This document shows positions 43,978-53,042 of a stretch of 64,000 nt of DNA, in pieces. The first letter of the stretch is position 1. Each line of letters begins with the position of its first letter. The DNA lies in NCBI GenBank assembly GCA_037721555.1, contig JBBJOI010000014.1:4255-68254 (forward strand). Reading direction: 5' to 3'. A program made the translations under genes and the position numbers. The notes under the pieces were generated by a model, which was not told where the DNA came from, ran no database searches, and saw nothing but the letters and a program-made list of their open reading frames with translations. Source of the stretch: Gaiellasilicea sp037721555 (GTDB lineage: Bacteria; Actinomycetota; Thermoleophilia; Gaiellales; Gaiellaceae).

Positions 43978-46029
43978 ATGAGGGCGCGAAGGGCTGCACC
44001 CGATGCAACGCTGGCGCAGCGGCTGCAGCCGAAGCTCCGTATGGTTGCGAACGGCGATACCGAGGTGAATGGTCGCCGAGCCGGTCGCTGCGCGGCGGTT
44101 GCTCTCAGTCCCGCCCGCGCGCTCGAGTCGAGCGAGCGGCGCCGTGTTCGTCGGAGTTCCGACCGCGCCAAGCCGCCGCTCACCGGGCTGCGTCGCAAGC
44201 TCGCCGAGCCCGCCGACGCGATCGTGAGCGTCTTCGTCCAGCTCGAAGACGATCGAGAGGTGCAAGGCCTCGACAAGACCCCTTTGACCGCGGTTCGAGG
44301 CACGGTCGGAACGGCCGAGCTGCCTCTTCGGAAGGCGCTCGAGCTCGCCACCACCGACCGGGTCGCGTACGCTGAGCTCGGGCAGCCTCTCGTCGTTCCG
44401 AAGCCGGCTCTCGCTGCCGGATCGGCGACGAGTCCGACGTCGGCCGACCGGCGAGTCGAGGGCAGGACGCGCCATCGGTACGGCGAGGGCGTCTTGATCG
44501 GGCTCATCGACGTCGGCGGATACGACTTCGCGCACAAGGACTTCCGCGACCGATCCGGCGGCACCCGGTTCCTGCGCATCTGGGATCAGGCAGGAGCGAG
44601 CCGGCTGTCGCCCGCGAAGCGGGGAACCGCACCGTTTGACTACGGCGCCGAGATCGTGCAGGAGGACATGAACGCCGCGATCGCCGCCGCGACGGAGCAC
44701 GGACTTCCCGCAATCGAGCTCGAGCCTCAGTCCAGCATGGAGCCGGGGTCGCATGGAACGCACGTGGCGAGCATCGCGGCCGGAAATCGAGGCGTCTGTC
44801 GCAACGCCGAGATCGTCGCCGTGCTCATCTCGATTCCCGACAGCGAGATGGCTCGCCAGACGTCCTTCTATGACTCGACCCGGCTTGCACATGCGGTCGA
44901 GTACCTCTTGGCCGTCGCCGACGACTTGCGGCGGCCAATCTCGATCAACATCAGCCTGGCGACGAACGGGCACGCCCACGACGACTCTGCTCCTATCAAT
45001 CGTTGGATCGACGCCTCGCTGATCCGCCCGGGGCGCTGTGTCTGCGTCGCGGCCGGAAACGCCGGGCAGGAGCGCGCCGAGGCCGAAGACGACTTCGGCT
45101 GGACGATGGGACGCGTCCACACCTCTGGACAGATCATGGCCCGGGAGCTCGTGTCCGACATCGCGTGGACGGTCGTCGGAGACACGGTGGCCGATCTCTC
45201 GGAGAATGAGCTCGAGGTCTGGTACGGGCCTCAGGATCGATTCTCGGTGCAGGTCAAGCCACCGGGAGGCGATTGGACGGAAGAAGTACGGCCGGGCGAG
45301 TTCATCGAGAATCGAGAGCTTCCCAGCGGCACCCGGTTGAGCGTCTACAACGAGCGCTATCACCCTGCCAACGGGAGCAATCTCGTCGCGGTCTACCTCA
45401 GCCCTCCGATGGGCGAGAACGCCGAGGGCGGCGTCGCCGCAGGTGAGTGGCTCGTCCGGCTCCATGGTGAAGAGGTTCGCGATGGATCGTACGACGGCTG
45501 GATCGAGCGGGACGACCCGCAGCAGGTGGGCCGGATCGGCGAGCAGGAAGCATGGATGTTCCCGTCGTTCTTCTCCGGGACATCGTTCGTCGACCGATCG
45601 ACCGTCAGCACACTCGCATGCGCACAGCGCGTCATCAGCGTCGCGAACCTCGATGCCGAGGCGAGGCGGATCGCGATCACGAGCAGCCAGGGCCCCACTC
45701 GGGACGGTCGCGAGAAGCCTGACGTCGCCGCGCCGGGCAGCAACATCGTCGCCGCCCACGGCTTCGCCGAGGCGAAGGACGCTTGGGTCGGGATGAGCGG
45801 CACGAGCATGGCCGCGCCCTACATCGCGGGCGTCGTCGGTCTCATGCTGGCGGTCAATCCGACCCTGACGGCGGCTCAGATCGGCGGGATCCTCCGTCGC
45901 ACCGCCCGCCCGTTGCCCGGATCGGACTTTCGCTGGCGCGACGACGCCGGCGCCGGGATCGTCGATCCGGATCGCTGCATCGTCGAGGCGGCTTCGGTCG
46001 GGACGAGCACCGAGCTCAAGGTTCGATGA
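43978..46029 (+). CDS. subtilisin-like (S8) serine protease
   Basis: A 683-residue S8 peptidase. Residues about 80-140 look like a fervidolysin-type prodomain (VSVFVQLEDD...TDRVAYAELGQPL). The catalytic triad is Asp178 (GLIDVGGYDF), His262 (SHGTHVASIAAGN) and Ser610 (GMSGTSMAAPYIAG), with the oxyanion Asn in VAAGNAG. A beta-rich insert of about 150 residues (about 400-540) lies between the oxyanion Asn and the serine. No signal peptide is visible, so it probably works inside the cell. It ends in an ATGA overlap with the metallo-beta-lactamase gene. Protease plus MBL pairs occur in several bacterial conflict systems, which makes a defence or regulated-processing role possible. Confidence 0.88.
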   Translation: MRARRAAPDATLAQRLQPKLRMVANGDTEVNGRRAGRCAAVALSPARALESSERRRVRRSSDRAKPPLTGLRRKLAEPADAIVSVFVQLEDDREVQGLDKTPLTAVRGTVGTAELPLRKALELATTDRVAYAELGQPLVVPKPALAAGSATSPTSADRRVEGRTRHRYGEGVLIGLIDVGGYDFAHKDFRDRSGGTRFLRIWDQAGASRLSPAKRGTAPFDYGAEIVQEDMNAAIAAATEHGLPAIELEPQSSMEPGSHGTHVASIAAGNRGVCRNAEIVAVLISIPDSEMARQTSFYDSTRLAHAVEYLLAVADDLRRPISINISLATNGHAHDDSAPINRWIDASLIRPGRCVCVAAGNAGQERAEAEDDFGWTMGRVHTSGQIMARELVSDIAWTVVGDTVADLSENELEVWYGPQDRFSVQVKPPGGDWTEEVRPGEFIENRELPSGTRLSVYNERYHPANGSNLVAVYLSPPMGENAEGGVAAGEWLVRLHGEEVRDGSYDGWIERDDPQQVGRIGEQEAWMFPSFFSGTSFVDRSTVSTLACAQRVISVANLDAEARRIAITSSQGPTRDGREKPDVAAPGSNIVAAHGFAEAKDAWVGMSGTSMAAPYIAGVVGLMLAVNPTLTAAQIGGILRRTARPLPGSDFRWRDDAGAGIVDPDRCIVEAASVGTSTELKVR

Positions 46030-47327
46030 AGCTCCGGGTCTTCCAAGCCGGTAAGGGCGACTGCCTGCTGATCACAGCGGACGACGGGAAGCGAGTCCTC
46101 GTAGACGGAGGGATGCGGGCCGACTATCGCGAGCACGTCGCTCCCTACCTCGCGCGCCTGCGTCAGAGGGACATCGCGCTGGATCTCGTCTACGTCTCCC
46201 ACATCGATCGCGACCACATCTCCGGCGTCCTGCAGCTCATGGACGACCTCGTCGCCTGGCGCGTGTTCGACTACCAGCGCGGAACGGGAAACCACGACTA
46301 CCCTGAGCCGGAGAACGCGCGCCCACCCGAGATCCGCGACCTCTGGCACAACGCGTTCGGGGAGCTCGTGAGCGAGAACGACGGCGCCATTGAGGGCCGG
46401 CTCGACGCCAGCGCCAGCCTGCTGGCGTCGGCCGACGACCAGCCAACGCGCTCTCTAGCCGCGGCCCACCGTGAGCTTGCGACGAGCATCGCCGAAGGGA
46501 TCGAGCTCTCACGGCGCGCCAGTCCGCGGCAGCTGGGCATTCCAGTGAACCGCCAGTTCAAGGGCAAGCTCGCACTCGTCGGCAAGGACGTAAAGGCAAT
46601 TCGACTGGGTGGACTCAAGCTGACCGTGATCGGCCCGTTTACCCGTGACCTGAGGAAGCTGCGCGCTGAGTGGAACACCTGGCTTCGCGAGAACCAGGAG
46701 CAGCTCGAGCGGCTCCGCCGTCAGATGGAGCAAGACGTACGTCGACTCGGGGCCAGCGACTTCGACCGCCTACGACGAGCAATCGGTCTCGCCTCGGCCG
46801 CGCTCGGGGATCGGAACAAGGTCACCGTCCCGAATCTCGCGTCGCTGATGCTGCTCGTCGAGGAAAACGGACGCCAGGTCCTGCTCACGGGCGACGGCCA
46901 TGCCGACGACGTCTTGGCCGGGCTCGAGAACGCCGGACTGCTCGATCCCGAGCTCGGGCTTCACGTCGATGTGCTCAAGGTTCAGCACCACGGCTCGGAG
47001 CACAACCTGACACCCGAGTTCGCACGACAGATTACCGCCAATCGGTATCTCTTTTGTGGCAACGGCGAGCACCGCAACCCCGACTCCAGGGTCGTCCAAG
47101 CGATCATCGACTCACGCCTCGGGCCGGCGTTGGGCCGCAGCACGAACCCGAGCGCCAAGCGCCGATTCTCGCTTCAGTTCAACAGCTCGGCCCACGCGAC
47201 GGATGGCCACGAGCGCCAGCACATGCAAGAGATCGAGTCCCTCGTAAGGGGAGCGGTGGTCGCGGGCGGCAACCGAATGAGCTGTACCTTCCTCAAGAGT
47301 TCGAGCTTCGAGATCCGCCTTTCCTGA
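46026..47327 (+). CDS. ComEC-like metallo-beta-lactamase-fold protein
   Basis: A 433-residue MBL-fold protein. FQAGKGDCLLI and VLVDGG form the opening strands. VSHIDRDHISG carries the metal motif H59-x-D61-x-D63-H64, as in the ComEC nuclease-like branch. Later ligands are in TGDGHADD and VQHHGSEHN. An insert of about 150 residues (about 95-270) contains a charged helix (ENQEQLERLRRQMEQDVRRL). It lacks membrane segments, so it is a stand-alone hydrolase, perhaps a nuclease. It is translationally coupled to the S8 protease (ATGA), which implies a joint function. Confidence 0.85.
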   Translation: MKLRVFQAGKGDCLLITADDGKRVLVDGGMRADYREHVAPYLARLRQRDIALDLVYVSHIDRDHISGVLQLMDDLVAWRVFDYQRGTGNHDYPEPENARPPEIRDLWHNAFGELVSENDGAIEGRLDASASLLASADDQPTRSLAAAHRELATSIAEGIELSRRASPRQLGIPVNRQFKGKLALVGKDVKAIRLGGLKLTVIGPFTRDLRKLRAEWNTWLRENQEQLERLRRQMEQDVRRLGASDFDRLRRAIGLASAALGDRNKVTVPNLASLMLLVEENGRQVLLTGDGHADDVLAGLENAGLLDPELGLHVDVLKVQHHGSEHNLTPEFARQITANRYLFCGNGEHRNPDSRVVQAIIDSRLGPALGRSTNPSAKRRFSLQFNSSAHATDGHERQHMQEIESLVRGAVVAGGNRMSCTFLKSSSFEIRLS

Positions 47328-47449
47328 CCGCTGACTGCGACGATGACGGGTTCTCGTTGGAACCGTCGAAGAGTGGCACCGCCCACTTCGCGGGAGCCAG
47401 CAGAGAAACGGCCGACCAATGCCAGACAGTTCACCAGGTATGGCTTGCG

Positions 47450-47656
47450 CTAAGCCGCTGAAGGAAGGACCGGGCGCTCCGCCTCGCGAACGAGCCGTTC
47501 GTACTCGTCGACGTGGAGGAGTACGGCCTGGGGTCGGTTGCGGAAGAGGACGACAAAGCGGCTCGCGTCCCGTGATCGGAGTCGCTCCAGAAGTCCGCTG
47601 AACCCTCGCGCCGCGTCCCTGGCTGCGACGACCTCCTCAAGCGTGAACCCGCTCAC
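47450..47656 (-). CDS. Phd/YefM-type antitoxin, solitary
   Basis: A 68-residue protein from GTG 47656 (GGGAG 5 bases upstream). FTLEEVVAARDAARGFSGLLERL is the DNA-binding half, and RFVVLFRNRPQAVLLHVDEYERLV is the strand-helix typical of Phd/YefM antitoxins. No RelE, Doc or PIN toxin frame is seen on either side. It sits on the opposite strand between two operons. It may be an orphan, or may neutralise or sense something encoded elsewhere. Confidence 0.7.
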   Translation of the reverse strand: MSGFTLEEVVAARDAARGFSGLLERLRSRDASRFVVLFRNRPQAVLLHVDEYERLVREAERPVLPSAA

Positions 47657-47846
47657 TGTCTCTCCCTTGTTCGATGACGCATGTAAGGAGGTTAGGTCCG
47701 GCGCCGGACGGAGTCTCCGTTGCGGCCTCGCAACGCGACTGCGGAGCTGGCTCTCGTGCTGTCCGAGGTGGTGTCTACCGTGATAGCAGTGGCCGGGCCT
47801 AGGCTCCGGTCGGTAAATCGTCGAGGGCACAGCCTGGGAGGATCGT

Positions 47847-47948
47847 ATGAACACAGACGAGACGAACGAGGAGAAGGACAAGGAGCCGAAGGAGCCGAAG
47901 GAGCCGAAGCCCAAGCCGAAGCCGGACAAGGGCCGCAACTACGGGTGA
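47847..47948 (+). CDS. 33-residue Lys/Pro/Glu-rich peptide, candidate conjugation modifier
   Basis: A very short gene with GGGAGG 5 bases before the ATG. The product starts MNTDETNEEK, has three KEP units followed by KPKPKP, and ends PDKGRNYG. It has 8 Lys, 6 Pro, 6 Glu and 3 Asp, with one aromatic residue (Tyr32) next to the terminal Gly33, so it should be unfolded. Its TGA overlaps the GTG of the E2-E1 gene (GTGA), strong evidence that it is translated as part of the operon. A C-terminal glycine is what an E1 enzyme adenylates. It could be the modifier, a Pup-like disordered tag, or a detached version of the CD-NTase tail used by Cap2. It has no beta-grasp fold. The role is inferred. Confidence 0.7.
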   Translation: MNTDETNEEKDKEPKEPKEPKPKPKPDKGRNYG

Positions 47949-49666
47949 ATCGACGGCGGTGGTGGCAGACCGGCGAGTACAGCGTCGAAGGCGAGGAGCG
48001 CGCATTCGCCGACGCCGGTCTTGACTTCGAGCTCGATCGAGAGGCATTCGAGCAGGAGGAGGTCGTCGTGTTCCGCGGCGACCTCCGGCTCGATGACCGG
48101 CGCGTCGGCGCGGAGGTCCGCTACCCACCGAGCTACGGAGAGGGTGAGCCCGTCGCCGTGATTGCCGCGGCGCTCCCGATCGGTAGGCACAGGACGCCGG
48201 AGGGAGCTCTCTGCCTCGACCATCCGGTTCTCGGTGAGGTTCGGCCGATGGGCGGCGCCGAGGCGGTTCAGCGGGCCGAGCGGCTGTGGTGGCTGTGGGA
48301 GAACGATCGGGACGCGCTTCGGGCGGAGGAGGCCGACGCGCCCGACCCGCGCGCCAACTACTACATCCATGAGCCGGCGACCGCCGTCGCGATCACCGAC
48401 GCTGACTTGACCGGCTTCCGCGAAGGCGAATTCCGGGTCAACGTCGTCTCGCTTCGACCCTTCCGCGGCGGCGTGACCTGGCTGAGGGCGACCTCGCCGG
48501 GCATGCAGGAGATTCCGCTCGACCGTGAGCGAGCCGTGCTCGCGGCGGACTTCGGCGTCGGCGGGTTCTGGCGGCGTGTCGACTCGGCGCCGTCCGGCCA
48601 GACCGCGGCCGAGGTACACCGATGGGCGAAGGCCAAAGCCGGCGACATGCTCGACCGCGCGATCGGACTCGCGGAGATCGACCGCGGCTCCCGACGGCGC
48701 GCCGACATCCCGGCGCTAGTCGCTTTCGTCTATCCCGACGAGGGTCCTCGCAGGAACGAGTACCACGATGCGTGGTTGTTTCTTCTCGTGCGTCAGGACG
48801 GGAGCGTCGAGCTGCCGCGGCCGTTTCCACTTCGTACGGAAGAGCGCTGGTTGCGGCAGCCGCACCTCGAGCCACTCGCCGGCAAGAGTGTGGCGATCGT
48901 CGGGCTCGGAGCGCTCGGGTCTCCGCTCGCCGCGTTGCTCGGGCGGGCGGGCGTCGGCCGCTTCGTCCTCTGCGACCCCGACATCGTCACGATCGGCAAT
49001 CGCGTGCGGCACGAACTGGACCTCGCCGACCTGGGTCAGGCGAAGGTACATGCCGTCACCGGGCGACTGAGACGAATCAATCCTTGGGTGAGCGAGATCG
49101 TCACCGTCGGCCTTCGCTTCGGGTCGGCGATGAACGGGCGTTCGGCTGCGCAGCTTCAGCGCCTCGACGACGAAGCGGCTGCGGCTTTCGCCGACTGCGA
49201 CCTGATCGTCAACGCGACCGCGCACACGGCGACGGGCTATCACCTTTCCCGTCTCGGTCGCGAGAGCGGAACACCGGTATTGCATACGTGGGTGAGCGCG
49301 GGAGCTTGGGGTGGCCGCGTCCTCGTCCAGAACGTCGGCAGCGGCTGCCTTCTCTGCCTTGCCTACGCACAAGAGGAGGCAGTGGCGGGCGCGGAGCCCG
49401 TGCCGGAGGTTTCCGACGATCCTGAGGTGATCGAGGTGCTCGAGCGCGGTTGCGCCGATCCCACCTTCACGGGCGCCGGCTTCGAGCTCACCGACGCAGC
49501 GGCGGCGGCGGCACGCGTCGCAGTGCAGCGCCTCCTCGAGGGGAACGGATACCCGGCTCGCGACTTCGACCTGCTCACGCTCGGCTTTCGCACCGGCGAA
49601 GCGGCGCAGCGAACGGCGATCCACTCGCGCTTGCCGGTCCATCCCGACTGCACGATCTGTCAGTGA
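47945..49666 (+). CDS. E2-E1 fusion, ubiquitin-like conjugation enzyme (Cap2-like)
   Basis: A 573-residue protein from GTG 47945. Residues about 40-120 are an E2-like domain: VGAEVRYPPSYGEGEPV, GRHRTPEGALCLDHP with candidate catalytic Cys90, then WWLW. Residues about 300-573 are a ThiF/E1 adenylating domain: VAIVGLGALGS (320-325 glycine loop), CDPD (D344), NRVRH (R353, R355), AKVHAV (K367) and DCDLIVNAT (D418). Zinc-type pairs are C468/C471 and C569/C572; C503 (RGCADPTF) may be the E1 thioester cysteine. The order E2 then E1 is that of CBASS Cap2. No CD-NTase or effector gene is nearby. GTGA overlaps join it to the peptide gene before and the JAB gene after. Confidence 0.87.
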   Translation: MNRRRWWQTGEYSVEGEERAFADAGLDFELDREAFEQEEVVVFRGDLRLDDRRVGAEVRYPPSYGEGEPVAVIAAALPIGRHRTPEGALCLDHPVLGEVRPMGGAEAVQRAERLWWLWENDRDALRAEEADAPDPRANYYIHEPATAVAITDADLTGFREGEFRVNVVSLRPFRGGVTWLRATSPGMQEIPLDRERAVLAADFGVGGFWRRVDSAPSGQTAAEVHRWAKAKAGDMLDRAIGLAEIDRGSRRRADIPALVAFVYPDEGPRRNEYHDAWLFLLVRQDGSVELPRPFPLRTEERWLRQPHLEPLAGKSVAIVGLGALGSPLAALLGRAGVGRFVLCDPDIVTIGNRVRHELDLADLGQAKVHAVTGRLRRINPWVSEIVTVGLRFGSAMNGRSAAQLQRLDDEAAAAFADCDLIVNATAHTATGYHLSRLGRESGTPVLHTWVSAGAWGGRVLVQNVGSGCLLCLAYAQEEAVAGAEPVPEVSDDPEVIEVLERGCADPTFTGAGFELTDAAAAAARVAVQRLLEGNGYPARDFDLLTLGFRTGEAAQRTAIHSRLPVHPDCTICQ

Positions 49667-50172
49667 CCAGTCCAGAGCTCCTCGTGCACGGCGAAGCGCT
49701 CAATCGCCTGGCACAGGTTCCCGGCCGGCCGTGGGAAGTCGGCGGCTGGCTCCTCGGCTGGTGGTCTGACGACGCGAGCGAGCTCTTCGTCACGCATGCG
49801 ACTCCGGCCGCGAGCCGCGGGACGCCGTTCGGCGTGACGATCTCCGGCCGTGGCCACCGGCCACGGTTCGACGCAGCGTGGGATGCGAGCGGCGGCACCG
49901 TCACGTTCCTCGGCGATTGGCATACGCATCCCGGCGGTCCCGCCGTGCTTAGCGATCGCGACCGGAAGGCGATGTGCCAACTCGCGAGTGACCCCGACTT
50001 CGGAACGCCGCACCCGCTGATCGCCGTCGTCGCCACCGGTCGCTGGCCGTGGAGCCGGGCGTCGAGGATCAGGTTCTACATCGGCACGAGCGACGAGCCA
50101 CGAGAGCTCGAGCCCTGCCGCGTCGGACGGTTGCCGCCCAGTGCGGCCCGTGTGCCTGACTGGGCGTGGTGA
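49663..50172 (+). CDS. JAB/JAMM isopeptidase-like metalloprotease (Cap3-like)
   Basis: A 169-residue protein from GTG 49663. It has the full JAMM zinc signature: Glu25 (PWEVGGW) and H87-x-H89-x7-S97-x2-D100 (WHTHPGGPAVLSDRD). The length fits a single JAB domain. In Cap2/Cap3 and related bacterial systems such enzymes trim the modifier C-terminus or remove it from targets. The peptide gene here already ends in glycine, so removal from targets is the likelier task. It is joined to the E2-E1 gene by a GTGA overlap and is the last gene of the operon. Confidence 0.87.
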   Translation: MTSPELLVHGEALNRLAQVPGRPWEVGGWLLGWWSDDASELFVTHATPAASRGTPFGVTISGRGHRPRFDAAWDASGGTVTFLGDWHTHPGGPAVLSDRDRKAMCQLASDPDFGTPHPLIAVVATGRWPWSRASRIRFYIGTSDEPRELEPCRVGRLPPSAARVPDWAW

Positions 50173-50327
50173 TCGCTGCCTCCGCCGAGTACTCTCGGTC
50201 TCGCGTCGTAGCGCGCGTTGCGCGCGCGCTACGAAACTGAGCGGCACCTGCAGAGAGTCGAGCGCCTTGATCCGGTAGGCTTCGATCGTCCCGGGCACAC
50301 TCGTTGCGCAACGGATCTGGGGGTGGC

Positions 50328-50800
50328 TCAGTCGATCGTTCTGACCTCGTCGAGGTCCGGGCCGAAAGAGACGGGGAAGTCCTCGATGTGGAACCGCGGC
50401 CCGACGACCGCGTACGTGTTGAACGTCGACTGTTGGCGGAAGTGGAGAATTTCGTCGGTCGACGGGTGGTGAGTCTCGGCCGCCCAGGCTCCACTCCTGA
50501 AGACACCGGTTCCCGCTCCGAAGATCAAGCTCGGGTCCGGCCATCCGGAGCTCGCACCGGAGTCGTTCCATGCAAGAACGAAGTGCTGGTACGCGCCGGG
50601 GTTGCCGTACTAATGCGCCTCTGCGTAGTTGAACCTCCTCAGACCTAGGTTGGCGTAGACAGCTCGCGGCGCGTCGAGCTCGGCAAATCTCGTCGTGAGG
50701 AGCTTGATGCGCAGCAGCGGCTGCCGGAATCCGGTGTGGCTGCCGCGGCGTAGCCTGTGAAGAAGAGGCGTTCGGTCCGGCCACGGCGGGGGAGAGGGTC
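50328..50800 (-). pseudogene. unknown protein remnant with in-frame stop
   Basis: The minus strand gives a continuous frame RAVYANLGLRRFNYAEAH, a TAG at 50610-50612, then YGNPGAYQHFVLAWNDSG...FNTYAVVGPRFHIEDFP and a stop at 50328. The composition (aromatic, Gly/Asn rich) looks like real protein, and the sense of the text runs through the stop. Upstream of about 50720 the frame is lost. The family is not recognised. Confidence 0.5.
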
Positions 50801-50949
50801 GGAGTCACCGCCGCTTCACGAAGGAGTCGTCCGAACGCATCCACGGTTCGACCTTACGGCGAAGCGGCCGAGTCCCACCTATGGACCTGTCGGACGGAGC
50901 ACTCAGGCGACCCGCACGGGGTAGAGCGAACGCTCAATAGGCTGGAGCC

Positions 50950-51108
50950 GTGTCTAGCGTGCCGTCCAAGGTTGAAGCCTACGTCGAAGAAGTCGCTGAG
51001 ATCCTTGGCCGGATTACCCTCCGGCTCCGTCCGACGCGCTCCTACACCACGCTACGGGACGTGACCGTCGGCTGTCCCTTTGGCGGTCGTCTCTTTGGCA
51101 TCTACTGA
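50950..51108 (+). CDS. possible 52-residue protein
   Basis: From GTG 50950 a short frame encodes VSSVPSKVEAYVEEVAEIL and later LRDVTVGCPFGGRLFGIY. The first half is a plausible amphipathic helix. The ribosome site (TGGAG) is weak and no neighbour supports it. It could also be a gene fragment. Confidence 0.28.
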   Translation: MSSVPSKVEAYVEEVAEILGRITLRLRPTRSYTTLRDVTVGCPFGGRLFGIY

Positions 51109-51187
51109 AGGATGCCGACTCCACTGAACGTGCTGTCTAACCCTCGCTAGGCGCGGACATCAAACAACGCGTTCAGAAGCTCCGGGA

Positions 51188-51721
51188 TTACCTGATCACC
51201 TGATAGCCGCGTTCAGCGAGCGCAACCGTCAACGCCTCGCGTGGCGTTTGCCCCACCGGGACGACGACTGCGACTATGCCGAATCTCGGGTCGCTGACCG
51301 ACCATTTCGCCACTTCCTTCGCCGGGGAGTCCAATCCCGGCGACGGCGCGAGCCGAATCGTGCGCGATCGCACTGGCTGCCGCGTCGGCGGCTGTACTTG
51401 CACGACGGGCGTCGTGGGCGGCGCGACGCGCCTTTCCGCTCCGCTCCCGAGGTTCAGGAGGTCGAAATGCCAGGTGACGAGCGCCAGCAGCCCGCTGACC
51501 AAGATGGCAAGCCCAGCCCCTTCGTGGACGCGGCCGCCTCTGGCTCGGAAGCTTGACCCGCTGTCACGCCGCTTCCACTCGTTGCGCCAGCCTTTACTCG
51601 GTTCCTCTCGGTACCAGTCGCGGTCTTCGAGTGCCACGGCATACTGATCGGCAGAGACCCGGTGGCCCGCGAGGGGCATACGTTCCGCAGGACTAATGAC
51701 GCGGCTCGGTTTCCACGGCAT
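51188..51721 (-). CDS. single-pass membrane protein with WYREE motif
   Basis: A 177-residue protein. The N-terminal cytosolic part contains EDRDWYREEPSKGWRNEWKRR, a motif often seen before the membrane helix of actinobacterial rhomboid- and protease-associated proteins. A transmembrane helix follows (about 70-87, LAILVSGLLALVTW). The outer part has a Pro/Thr linker and a small C-terminal domain (VVVPVGQTPREALTVALAERGYQVI). Its ATG shares a base with the TGA of the MFS gene (TGATG), so it is the second gene of that operon. The function is unknown. Confidence 0.65.
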   Translation of the reverse strand: MPWKPSRVISPAERMPLAGHRVSADQYAVALEDRDWYREEPSKGWRNEWKRRDSGSSFRARGGRVHEGAGLAILVSGLLALVTWHFDLLNLGSGAERRVAPPTTPVVQVQPPTRQPVRSRTIRLAPSPGLDSPAKEVAKWSVSDPRFGIVAVVVPVGQTPREALTVALAERGYQVIR

Positions 51722-53042
51722 CAGCCGACGCCAATCGCCTCGGGGCGCGTAATGAACTCCTCGTTGTAGTCCCGGACCATTTCCTCCGCATCAGCGGTCT
51801 CGCGGATCGTCGGCAGCCGCGAGAGGAAGAGCGGGATGACGGACAGCGTCGCCCCGACTGCGCCGATCGCGATCGTCGTTCGCAAGCCGATGAACGTCCC
51901 GAGCACTCCGCCAAGGAACGCACCGAGCGGGATCATGCTCTGCACGACGAACCGCCTGGAGGCGTTCGTGCGCCCCAGCAGGTGGTCGGGCGTGATCGCC
52001 TGAATCAGGCTGACCGCGGTGACGAAGTAGTTCAGAACGAAGAAGCGCCAGAGCAGCTGGGCGATCACGAAGAATGGGATCACGAGGTCGCCCGATGCGA
52101 GCGGGATGAGCAGCAACCCGAGGGCGCCCGCCGTTGCTACGGCGATCAGTCCGGGACCGATCCCGAACGTTCGGGCGACACGATTCGCGGTGAGTGCCCC
52201 GACGAGTGAGCCGATGTTTCCGAGCCCCGCGATCAGCCCAACCGTCGTCGCCGATAGGCCGAGCTCGCGCACGGCGTAGACGAGGTAGATCGCAAAGAGC
52301 TGTTGACGAAGAGGTTGCTTCCCGCAACGAAGGCGATGATCGGCCGCTGGATGGGATGGCGAAGGGTGAAGCGAAGTCCCTCGCGCATGTCGGCACGGAA
52401 CGAGGGGCGCTCCGAGCGCGACGTCGCCGGTTTCTCGTCTTTCTGTCGGATGCGCGAGAGCGAGAGCGCCGAGGCGACGAAGCTGATCGCATCGACGAGG
52501 ATCGCGTACGGCGCCGTCAGCGCGCTGACGAGGACGCCGGCCAGCCCCGGCCCCGCAACCTGGCTCTCCGAGCGGCTGACCTCCAGCTTGGCGTTGCCCT
52601 CTCCGAGCTCCTCGCGCTTGACGAGCGAGGGCAGGTACGACTGGTAGGACAGGTCGAAGAACATCGTCAGCGTGCCTGCAACGAGGCTGACGACGTATAG
52701 CTGCGTGATCGAGAGTGCGTCGACGAGATACGCGAGCGGGATCGAGCCGAGGGCAACCGCGCGACCCCAGTCGGCAGCGATCAGGATTCGGCGACGTTGA
52801 AAACGGTCGATCCACACTCCCGCCGGCAGGCTGAGGAAGAAGAACGGCACCCAGTTGAAGACCGCGAGCAGCGCGATCTCGAACGTGCTCGCCTCGAGTA
52901 CCAGGATGGCGACGAGCGGCAGGGCGAGCCCTGTGATCTGGCTCCCCAACTGGCTTACTGTCTGCGCTGTCCACAGCCAGAGGAAATCGGCGTTGCGCCA
53001 GAGGGCTCCCCGCGGATGCCATCGCTCGACAAGCGCTCGCAT
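51721..53042 (-). CDS. MFS (EntS-like) exporter, frameshifted
   Basis: A 12-helix MFS transporter of about 440 residues broken by one missing base at about 52301-52302. The N-terminal half (WRNADFLWLWTAQTVSQLGSQ, PAGVWIDRFQRRRILIAADW) runs to GSNLFVN, then the C-terminal half resumes one frame over with QLFAIYLVYAVRELGLSATTVGLI and continues to the stop at 51721. Similar exporters move siderophores or macrolides; the substrate here is unknown. Both halves are otherwise well kept, so the lesion is recent or an assembly error. It is coupled to the WYREE membrane protein gene. Confidence 0.82.

Noticed and set aside
43978..50172. Complete CBASS or Avs system
   Set aside because: The E2-E1 and JAB genes resemble Cap2/Cap3, and the protease/MBL pair recalls Avs components, but there is no CD-NTase, no STAND ATPase in the operons and no known effector.
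49660..50844. 394-residue minus-strand protein opposite the JAB gene
   Set aside because: Antisense shadow of the JAB gene. Only the unrelated remnant at 50328-50800, in another frame, has protein character.
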